A DNA stretch of 64,000 bases from Symbiodinium natans. Lineage: Eukaryota; Sar; Dinophyceae; Suessiales; Symbiodiniaceae. The notes below the pieces were generated by a model. The model was not told where the DNA came from. It did no database searches and saw nothing but the letters and a program-made list of their open reading frames with translations. Positions 55,300 to 64,000 of this stretch are shown piece after piece. Where the stretch lies: the NCBI GenBank assembly GCA_905221605.1, contig CAJNDS010001924.1:614501-678500 (forward strand). Reading direction: 5' to 3'. Both the position numbers and the translations under genes were made by a program. Within the stretch, counting starts at the first letter, position 1, and every line of letters begins with the position of its first letter.

Positions 55300-56610
55300 A
55301 TTTAGGGTTGGTCCATCCAAAAGGTAGAAACTATAACTCCAACGTCCCAAACCACGAAACCGCTGCATCCTAAACCTGCAAGCCCTACAGTTCCTGCGAA
55401 GCCATTCGAAAGCCCACACCCATGAAAACTCCCAACGTCCGCGGGGTCAACAAAGTCTGGAGACCCTTCGCTACCCGTGACTCTTGGGGCGGATTCGTTG
55501 GCTGCTACAAGCATCTGCTCAGCCAGGCTGCAGCGTGATGACCATCTGATTGTTGGGCAGGCCCCGCGCATAGAGAACGTTCCGCTTCCCATTCCGCATC
55601 CTTGGACCGATTGGCTTCGAGAAAAAAACTCGTGCAGCAGGGCTTGGGTCGCTTCAGCGTGAAAGCTCCCTATGACCCGCCGACCTGAAGAGCTGCAGTG
55701 ACCAATGAAGCATGAGGAGAATGTGCTTGGTGCGTAAGGTGGCGGAAAAAAGACAGAACCTCTGAAGTGATGGATGTTTCTCCCTGTTTCCATTCTCTTC
55801 GCCGGAGAGGTCGAGGACAGGGCAACGACATGTGCGATGCAGCATGGGTCGAACCGAACTTTGAACCCCATCTGTGTCTTGAGCCTTCCAAGCCGTATGC
55901 TCGAAGGTGCCCTTAGCCACATGTGTTTTCCCATGGCCAAACCTGTGCTCCCATTACCACATGAACGTTTTGCACGAGCCGCTCTTTGAAGGTGTCCAGA
56001 TGCTTGGTCATGTCCTTCTCAAAGGGGTCGATGGGGACCTTGGTCGCAACAACAAGTAACCTTGGCAGTTCACCACTTTCACCCAGCCTTAGATCGAACA
56101 ACGGCTGCTTCATGGGGTTTACACTACTGTAGGGGTAACTTCCTTCGGTCCATGTTATCAGGGTCCCTTACATTTGTGCTAAGGCTCTGACCAAATTCAG
56201 CATTTGCACGGTTCACACAGGGTTGCTTCTTTGACTACTCGCAGCGATGACCCAGACGAATCTGCTCTTCATGGCCAAACATCCCGTGTCTAGAATCAAA
56301 TGTGTCGCTAGCCGGCGCTGGCATACGAAATCCACCACGGCTGCTATCAATGACCGCAGTATCACCCAAGCCCCGTTCAAGAAGTAAACCTCCTCAGCCA
56401 AGCTTTGCAACCCCAACCTTCGAACCATCAGCATAAGCCCAAAAAAACCAAAACAAGAAATGTCAAAACAGTCCCTAGAAGCGCATGTCACATGATGCAT
56501 GGCTCCTAAGTTCGGGGCCGTGCCGGGCTCCTTCTCCACGATAGGTTGCGCATTGAACTCGGCGAGGAACTCGCTGACCTTCAGGCGCCAAATCTCAGAC
56601 TTCCGAGGTT
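55300..56610 (-). CDS. Coding-like exons of an unidentified gene
   Basis: Several minus-strand segments have protein-like composition: about 56,600-56,515 (WRLKVSEFLAEFNAQPIVEK), about 56,395-56,225 (DTAVIDSSRGGFRMPAPASD then HGMFGHEEQIRLGHR) and about 56,113-55,935 (LPRLLVVATKVPIDPFEKDM then DTFKERLVQNVHVV). A 212-codon frame covers 55,302-55,940. Exon borders could not be fixed because several GC and GT donors are possible in overlapping frames. A WVKVVNCQGYLLLR reading in a second frame of the 56.1-kb segment looks PH-domain-like but conflicts with the first. No function is assigned. Confidence 0.3.
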
Positions 56611-57070
56611 TTCCATTGAAAGCCCTGCAAGGGGTCTGAGGGCTTCAAAAAACCTCTGCTAGGACTTAAAACCTTCATGCCTTTGGCACCATCCAAGGAA
56701 ATTGCTGCTCTGGTAAGCCACGAAACCTCACCCCAACCCCGGCATTCGTGACCAACCCCTAGTGTTACAGCGATTTTTGTGCGTGAGCTGCAGTGCTGGC
56801 TTTGGCTTGGGCGGCTTGGTTTGCTGAGAAAAATTTGAACTAAACTGCACATACCGTCTCAAGCTGTCAAGGGGGGGTCAAGGCCACGATACGTTCACTT
56901 TAATTCAGGTCAAAACCCATGTCAAAGACGACGACCCTTTAACAACAAAACCTTTGGAGGCCAGAAGCCGTGAGAGAATGGTGGTTACCCCAAGTCATCG
57001 AAAGAGAAGCGGGCCTCGTCATCACTGACCGCCACAGCCTTCATCAGCGCCTTGTAGAGTTGCAGAAGCT

Positions 57071-57126
57071 AACAGTCTTTACTAGGGATTCTAATAGGGG
57101 TACTATGATCCCTACTAAGGACCGTT
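57071..57126. mobile_element. Foldback element family B, copy 2
   Basis: AACAGTCTTTACTAGGGATT and the inverse-type GATCCCTACTAAGGACCGTT flank a short centre, matching the 25,428-25,485 element. Confidence 0.5.
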
Positions 57127-57273
57127 ACGTTAGTATAGGGGGTAACATCACAAGGTACTGCCCAAGCAGGTTAGCATCAGTTTGCGATTGGGACAATCCT
57201 CCCAGTCCCCAGCAGCTCGGGGCTCAAAACTCAAGGGAAGGGGGGGGGGGGGGCCCAGGGACATGCCTTGATG

Positions 57274-57370
57274 TAGGAGCCTGAATCATTAGAATAGGGT
57301 TTTGGGGGCTATGGTGTAATAAAAAAGGGATTATATGGCAATGTTATGAGTAATTAATCCGACCCCTATA
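57274..57370. mobile_element. MITE family A, copy 3
   Basis: TAGGAGCCTGAATCATTAG and TAATTAATCCGACCCCTATA form inverted ends around GGGTTTTGGGGGCTATGG. A poly-G tract precedes it at 57,240-57,253. Confidence 0.6.
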
Positions 57371-57372
57371 GT

Positions 57373-58078
57373 ATGGATCTCAGAACTGTCCTGAATCCCC
57401 CAACCCTCAGAGGGTTTTCGGAGTGTTCTGACAACTCGAGAAGCGAGCAACAAGGCCTTGCCTTTGTCCCTGCGGTCTTGTTTTCTCTCAGTCCGAAGGC
57501 CGATTTGTGCTGGCGCAGCAAAAGGGAGGGGAGGGGGGGAGCGCCGAGGGGCACCTCAGCTGGAGTCAGGCTCGCTTTTGCACTCCGAGGGCTCGAAGGC
57601 GAAAGAAAACCAGAACCGAAACAGCATTGGGCCTTGGAGGGCAGCTCTTGCGCAAAAATCCCGCAAGGAGTTCAGGCGCCTCTGGCACGAGCATTGGCAC
57701 CTCCAAGCCCACGTCGGAGCTCAGGCGAGAAAAAAGACGACGGCTCTACGCCCGCAGGACAGCGACCAACAACAAGCAGTGCTTGAGTCCTTCTTGCGCT
57801 TCGACTCTGCCAAAAACTTGAAGGTCTTACGGGGTCTTGCGGTGTCTTGCAAGCCAAGTCGGGGCTGGCCGGGCTGGCGAATGCATTTTCATCCTCCGGG
57901 GCCTCTGGGCGCTGGGATGCGCTGGGGCTTTGGATTGCCGAGAGGTGCCCCGAAGGCCTCTGGCGCTGCTGGTTGCTTTAGGACTTGGTGCCCGGTTTCG
58001 TACCTGTGGACGTGTGAGTCAAGCACAGGGAGCCTGCCAAAGGCAAACCGAAATAGCTACGAGGGACAAAAAACTTGA
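57373..58078 (+). CDS. Overlapping open frames, possible exon(s)
   Basis: In this GC-rich segment plus-strand frames of 137 and 206 codons overlap. A segment such as DQQQAVLESFLRFDSAKNLK is protein-like, but the minus strand also reads KTFKFLAESKRKKDSST. Strand and exon borders are unresolved and no motif was recognised. Confidence 0.2.
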
Positions 58079-58699
58079 CTTGACAAACCCTCATTCCACA
58101 GCTCTTGTGTCAAAGTCCCTTCTCTCACCTTTCTGGCAAGCGGCAGCTTCGTCCGCCGGCTCTTCCTCCTCTTCCTCCTGTTCCTGCAGCCCAACTCATC
58201 TTCTGAATTTTGAGGCGCTCTCCAACTTGAGTTCCAAATAACCAATGCGACGCCCACATGAACGCGGAGTGGGCATGCAAGGCATGAGGTTTGGAGCTTG
58301 CTGCCCCCCAGACGCCTGAAACACCCGTCGCAGGGGTTTCTGAAGACAGTCGGATGAAGCAACGCAGGTATGGATTCCGCCTTTGGGTTCAGGCTTTAGT
58401 TGTTCCCTAGCAACGAAAGAAATCCCGAAACGTGGCCTCAACCAACAGGGTGTGGATTTCTGGGGCTTGTCCAGGGGTTTGGAGTTCGATGCAGAACGCC
58501 CGGCAAACAGCCAAACAGCCAAAAGCGCTTCCGCTTCCTCCTCTGTGTCGACCTCCAGGTCCTCGGCTGGCAGCTTTTCGGCCCGCACCCAGACTCTGTG
58601 TGCTATGCAGCTGGCCAGGTTGTGAAATCTCGTGAATCCTGGTCGTGTGGCAGGTGAAACTGCACGCGTTCGCCTGTTTCAGGATCTGAGGCAGTTACT

Positions 58700-58778
58700 A
58701 GGCCTAAACCCTCAACCCTAAACCCTAAACCCTAAACCCTAAACCCTAAACCCTAAACCCTAAACCCTAAACCCCAAT
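58700..58778. repeat. CCCTAAA array
   Basis: About ten units in an otherwise unique stretch. Confidence 0.95.
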
Positions 58779-59099
58779 CCCTGACCCTCTGTGCAGTTCA
58801 GCTGCGTCCCATTCGCTAGGATCGAACTCCATTGTCTCCTGGAGGGCTCTCGTGTTTAAGGCTTAGGGGCTTCTGTGGGAGCTCAATATTAGTTGAATGC
58901 AACCCTCAAGCTAGCAACAGTGGAGTCTGACTTTGACTTGTCTGACTTGTTTTTTGGTGTACATTTGCATGAAAAAAACATAGTTATCTCGTGTACCATC
59001 GGGTAACACTGGAACGGAGATAATGCTCGCTTGTCGGTCGCTTTGCGGCTGAGGGGGCCAACACCGGACTTGGGCTAGGTCAGGACAACTCCGAAGTTG

Positions 59100-59810
59100 T
59101 TTGTGCTCATGCTCACTTTCGGGCTGGGTCAGGAATCGTGATGCTCAGGGTGGAGTCACTTTTTGTGCCGGAGTAAAGATCATGCTGAAGTGGCTGATGC
59201 TCATGATGCTCGTGGTCGAGTCGCCTTGTTGTCCGGGTCAGGATAATGCTGGAGCGACCGATGCTCATAATGCTCGCGGTCGGACTCAACTATGGAGCGG
59301 CTGATGCTCATGATGCTCGCCGTCGAGTCGGTGGGTCAGGGCAACGCTGCAGAGACTGAGGATCATGATCTTCGCCTGGGTCACCTTTGGGCTCCATCAT
59401 TTAAAATTTAGATCAACACCGGAGCAGCTGATGCTCATGATGATTGTCGAGTCCCCTGTGGTTCTGGGTCTGGATAACACTGGAGCGGTCCGTACTGATG
59501 CTCATGTTGCTCGTGGTCTCAGCGCGTCAAAGGCCAACATCGGAGCCGCTGACGCTCATGATGCTTGCGGACAAGTTGTATCTTTCGGCTGTGTCAGGAC
59601 TACGCTGGAGTGGCTGATGCTCATGATTCCCACTGTCGGGTCGCCATTGAACTGCGTCACCGGCGCGGATGAGGCTCATGATGCTCGCTCTCGAGTCGCC
59701 TTGTTGGCTGGGTCAGGATAATGCTCAGCGACTGATGCTCATGATGCTCGTGCTAGGACGCAGCGCTGGAGCGGCTAAAGCTGATGATGCTCGCTGTCGA
59801 GACCAGAAAA
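59100..59810. repeat. Minisatellite with ~60-65-bp diverged units
   Basis: Each unit contains TGATGCTCATGATGCTCG and GGGTCAGGATAATGCTGGAG or close variants. About eleven units run with changes and deletions. Frames rich in Met-Leu-Met and Ala-His-Asp are repeat artefacts. Confidence 0.85.
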
Positions 59811-59814
59811 GACA

Positions 59815-61400
59815 GAAAACCTTCATCCCCAATTTGCCCAACAAGCATCGTAAACCTCCGCACCAAACCCAAGGTCATCCAAGACCCTTGCGGCCCTTGC
59901 GCCTGCGGGGCGCTGCGCCGGGGCGCATCTGAGCCCCGAAAGCCGGCGAGTTCGCCGACCTCGGCCTCATCGTCCTGGGGCTCAAGGGGTCACAAGTCTC
60001 GTGTCTTGGTTTCAAAGGTCCGTTGAGAGTAGCAGGTTCGGTTTAGCCATGGGGCTACTCGGAATGACAGTGATTGAACAGGGATTGAGGTCGCGTTTCG
60101 GACTGTTGGTTCCCGTCCTCGCCGAACAAATCTTCGAACACGCGGTCGCCGTAGTTCTCGGAGGTCCCGCCGACATTTCCAGCACCCTCCTCGCCTGTTT
60201 AGGGAGTAAGTTTCGCTGAAGCTTAGGGTTTAAGGGGCGAAAAAGGGATATGGGCCTCTCAGGTGCATTTCAAGTACAGCCGGTTCACGACTACAAACAG
60301 TTTCTGCAGTGCCCCCGCTGCCGTGGGGCAAGTAACCAGCAACCGTCTTAGGAGATGGTTTGGGGGATGCAGGGGGGATGCCTCAATACCCACATGCCTT
60401 ACCAGGAACTTCGTTTGGGCTGAAGGTGTGGAAAGCCCCATCCTAGAACCCCAAGCCCCCCCCCCCCCCCAACTCTTCTAATAGCCTTGATCGCTGCTCA
60501 TGCCTGTTAGTCATTTAAAATCCCCGCCTGTCTGCGCCGCACGCGGGAGGCGGTTGCCAGTGCTTCTCCTGGCGCCACGTGTATGTTGCTCCATGCGTTG
60601 CAACTTCTTTCTCCCTTTCAAAGCGAACCTTACTTAGCTTTAACTCTTTTGGGGGTGCACATGTCGTCTCGCCATGTCACCCGTCAGAGTCGGGTTGAGG
60701 TTGTGCCGCTGACACCAACCGCACTGTCTTCTCAGCCAGTATCATATAAAATCCTCTAGCGGTTTGGGCGTTGTGTCCTTTTAGGGCTTAAGGTTTGCCA
60801 CATCTCCCCTTTCATGGTTTAGGGATTGCCGCCCAATACTCCTTTTTAGGGGTTTGGGCTTGCCATCCAACATCTCCATTCAGGAATAGGTTTGCCACCT
60901 TTTCCTTTTAGGGCAATTGGGTGGACTCCAAAGTGACCCCTACAACACGTTTAACACTGTCAAAAACACCGTCGAACCCTAATCCCTAAACCCTAACCCC
61001 TATCAATGCACGAAGTCGACGCATCTAAGAGCCCCGCCCTGGGTGAAGGCAACCCGCCGTGTTTGAATGATCATGCGCATCCGAGAACTGTCAACTCTGG
61101 AGCTGTAGCCTACTACGTCCCAACCACGCACTCCCACTGTGAAAAATCTTCGGCTGCGCTTTATTTACTGTTGTGCCAGATTCTCAGCCATTTCCCAGGC
61201 TAACCCCGGTGGCCTCGGCCCAAAGCCGCCGAAACCTCGCAGCGTTTGGTCAGATTCTCAAGGAAGTAAGCAGTGCTAGGAAGTTAGGAAAGATTGGGGT
61301 TGGGTTGCTTTTCAAGGGTTCAGATTGAGGGCAAGTATATTGGAGTCAAAACTCTAAATCTGACGACCAATAACCATTAGAACAATAGATCAAAAACCGC
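59815..61400. other. Unique DNA, little coding evidence
   Basis: Open frames are short. A minus-strand frame at 60,259-60,441 includes AAGALQKLFVVVNRL, loosely PPR-like. A poly-C tract lies at 60,458-60,470. Around 60,785-60,900 the phrase TTTAGGGNTTNGGNTTGCCA recurs about four times. A short run of CCCTAAA-like units lies at 60,975-61,000. Confidence 0.3.
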
Positions 61401-61424
61401 CGACGAAGTGGGCCTCTTCACTTG

Positions 61425-61900
61425 GAAGCGAGAAACGCATGGGCGCACCCCCCCCGTTCTTGTCCGCACTCTCTCTTCTGAACCGAAACTGGGTCGTGGG
61501 GTGCATCCCCTTCTTGTCTCCCTCGTCTCCGACAGGGCCCAAAACCAGGTGCCCTTGCTCTTGTGTCTTTTTCTGGATCTCCCTGATGTCTTGTCTCCCT
61601 TTTTTGCTTCTCTTCCGGTCCTTGTTCTTGTCTCCCTTCGGAACTGCCGATGATCGCAAGACCCCCCCCCCCCCGCCGCGGTTTTGGTCTCCCAGTTTGG
61701 TCGTCCTGGGGTATCATGAGCCAGGTCGTGGGATGCGCCCTTGTTCGAACCGAATTGCATCCCTTGGAAAAACCGGATCGTAGGATGCGCCGCTGTTCTT
61801 CCATCCGGCCTGCAACTGGAACCAAGTCACAAGAAGCTCCACTGTTCTGATCTCCTCCTTCGGAACCCAAACCTGTCCTTTGCGGGCGCCCTTGTTCTTG
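61425..61900. repeat. Degenerate repeat with CGTGGGATGCGCCCTTGTTC phrases
   Basis: GTCGTGGGGTGCATCCCCTT, GTCGTGGGATGCGCCCTTGT and ATCGTAGGATGCGCCGCTGT recur near 61,492, 61,724 and 61,788. A poly-C tract lies at 61,662-61,673. Long frames on both strands (127-198 codons) probably reflect this GC-rich repeat. Confidence 0.5.
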
Positions 61901-64000
61901 CATCCCTTCTTGCATTCCTTTGCACGGTAGTTGGGATGCTGAAACGTCTGGTGAAGGGCGTTCTGCACAAGTTGGCACTTCTGCGCTTTCTGGGGCGAGC
62001 TTTCTGGTCCCCATATTGCTTGATCATGACTTGGTACCTCATCCAGGCTGCAAGCCATTGGTGGGAGGTCTGTTAGAGGAAAGATGGACAGAAGACCTGG
62101 CACTCACAAAAGAGTTTCAGGGCGCGAGCAGTTCGGATGCTTCATAACTTTATGAAGTCTGGTCGTTTTGGCGCGTTTACGATAGATGCCTCGGGCTGTC
62201 CAGCGCTGAGAAAGTGACTTGTTGTATTCTCAAGACACTGAACGCCCACCTGCACTGAGGAGTTTGGGACATGCGGCAGTGGGAACCAAGCGCAGCAGTT
62301 GCACCGAAAGGGGCACACACACCAGAAGCCGCGGACCTGAAATCCAAACCCGAAGACTCTTGATGACTCTTGAACCCTCTCAAGCCCGTGCAAACCTTAG
62401 CGACTTCCATGTCATTCGAGAAGCGCGGAACAAGGAAGCAAGGCTTTGCCACCAGAAGCAAAACCACGAGTGCGGGTATGGCTCTCCTGCTCAGAAAACT
62501 GAAGGCTGAAGAGAGACAGAAGTGAGAATTTCGGGCTTCTTTAAGTGGAAGTTTTTGGAGGTGAGAGTCAAGAGTTTAGAGTTTAGGGGCTCGGTGTCTT
62601 GGGGTTGGGGTTGGGTGTCTCGGGTGTAGTTCTGGAGGTCTTGTCTTTCTGCCATTGAGGTTTCTGACGGGTCTTCAGCGTGTTCGGGTTGTGCTTCAAG
62701 GGGTATTCGTCGCCTTGAGGTCTGTACGAGGCAAGTATTGCTTCTGATATATAATTCTTCCGCAGGCTATGAAACATACTGTGACGCAGGGGAGGAAGCA
62801 AGCCCGAAGTTGAAACCTTGTTCAGTCCGCGGCTCCGAATATTCAGTGTGCAGGGTTTTAGGATGTCAGGCCCACGGGTTTTCGGACCTTGAGGAGGAGA
62901 ACTTGAGGTTTCAAACAGCTTCAGTTGATTTGAAGTGCTAGCTCCCTGTCTCGAGGCTCGATGATAGGTACCCCGTCCGCGGGGTTTTCTATCTCTGTAT
63001 CTGGCCACAATCTCTTCGGAACGCCCTCAACTCTCTGCCCTAAACTGAACTGCTTGGCCCCCAAAGTTCAAAAGCGGCTTTGCGCGCAAGGTGCCCCGTG
63101 GTCCGAAGCTGCATTCCAGATGCCATCAGCGGGTCTCGAAGGACTGGACTGTTCGGTTTAAGTTGCAAGGTTGTCCAATTCTTTGATTTGGACTTCGCGT
63201 TGTTGGGGCATGTGGCTGGAGGCCGAGATGGCTTGGCTAAAGAGCACAACTAGGCTAACTAGGCTTTGTGTCTTAAACCCTAAACCCTAAACCCTAAACC
63301 CTTTGTAGGCTGTGCAGTTCGGGCTTGATGCTCTTAACAAGCTTTGGCGCACCAATGGCGCCTGGCCAGTTGCATGAACGTGCGCTGAATGCTGGGGATT
63401 TGCAGTTGTCTTCTCGGAGCTGCAGACTCGGAAAGGGGGTTCGAACCAAATAGCGGCGTTCAGCCCACCCACAAGCTACAGCTATGCGAGGCGGGTTGGT
63501 AGATGGTCAGGCAATACCATCAATACTCCGACGGTCAAACATTGCTAGCCTGTCTGCAAGTCCGAGCGGTCACGCCAGTGTCAAGCGAAAAGCAGCATGG
63601 AGCAAGCAATTTTTCCCCGAACTCTTCCTGTCCTAAACCCGAGCTTGCGGGCTGGGAGGTTTGTGGCTTGGGCTGGGTTTAGGGCACTCGATCAAACGAA
63701 AAACGCATACAGGGGAAGAAGTGGTTTGCGCTGGGGCTTCCAAGGCTTTGTTAAACCCGGAAGGGCGTTTGGGAGGGGATTTGAGCTGCTTCGAGTCGTT
63801 TTGAGTCTGCCGGCTGTGTCAGGTTTCTAAGCCTGGTCGTATGTAGCTGGGTGCCTGGCTCCAAGGTCTTGGAGAAGGCACGCAGCACGCGGGCTGACGG
63901 CTAATAAGAGCTGAAGGCTAGGGCTAGGACTTCTCTTGTGTGCTAAGGATGTTCAGGGTGGGGCTTGACGACAGTAAGGCCAGTGCGTCCGTCTCTTTTG
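61901..64000. other. Unique DNA, no recognised gene; one CCCTAAA array at 63,277-63,302
   Basis: A 141-codon minus-strand frame (62,583-63,008) has a polar, Pro/Lys-rich end, and no motif was recognised. The short array at 63,277 is flanked by CTTTGT on both sides, a possible 6-bp duplication. Nothing else is supported. Confidence 0.3.

Overview
The window looks like nuclear DNA of a dinoflagellate, most likely Symbiodiniaceae or a relative. Four signs point there. The plant/alveolate-type telomere heptamer TTTAGGG is everywhere. Genes are split into very short exons. Exon junctions that can be fixed by protein homology repeatedly use GC-AG introns (exon|GC...AG|exon), a known dinoflagellate habit. 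There is a pentatricopeptide-repeat (PPR) gene of the kind that is expanded in these algae. The species call is an inference; the splice sites and repeats are read from the sequence.

Layout. Positions 1-11,200 are a telomere-repeat-saturated zone with small exons between the arrays and one complete small DNA transposon (3,206-3,959, 8-bp target duplication). Positions 11,220-15,655 are an AT-rich palindromic satellite, followed by six 87-bp hairpin units (15,794-16,310), a 1.55-kb inverted-repeat structure (16,381-17,938) and a CT/GA-rich zone with a diverged threefold 0.75-0.88-kb repeat (18,500-22,240). Positions 23,495-25,174 (minus strand) hold a VPS13/chorein-type N-terminus and further exons. 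Positions 25-39 kb are gene-poor, with isolated exons, short inverted elements and duplications. Positions 40,122-52,390 (minus strand) carry PPR exons. A complete ARM-repeat plus TIR-domain gene (45,599-47,575) appears to sit inside one 3.4-kb PPR intron on the same strand. Positions 53,036-54,299 (plus strand) hold a multi-exon gene whose introns carry telomeric repeats. Positions 55-64 kb hold weakly supported exons, a ~63-bp minisatellite (59.1-59.8 kb) and little else.

The most interesting system is the link between interstitial telomeric arrays and introns. More than 50 arrays occur in 64 kb. They are often arranged as (CCCTAAA)n - 80 to 145 bp - (TTTAGGG)n, and in several pairs the middle segment is an open coding exon. 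Exon 3' edges repeatedly read ...G|GTTTAGGG, so the first repeat supplies the 5' splice site. At 53,929-54,031 an array is flanked by a 16-bp direct duplication, and removing the array plus one copy restores a continuous reading frame. That is the footprint of a telomeric insertion acting as an intron.

In the PPR gene, intron positions recur once per repeat: a 50-nt exon and a 55-nt exon together encode exactly one 35-residue motif. Most proteins here could not be named. Exon calls rest on open frame, splice phase and composition, not on a database search.
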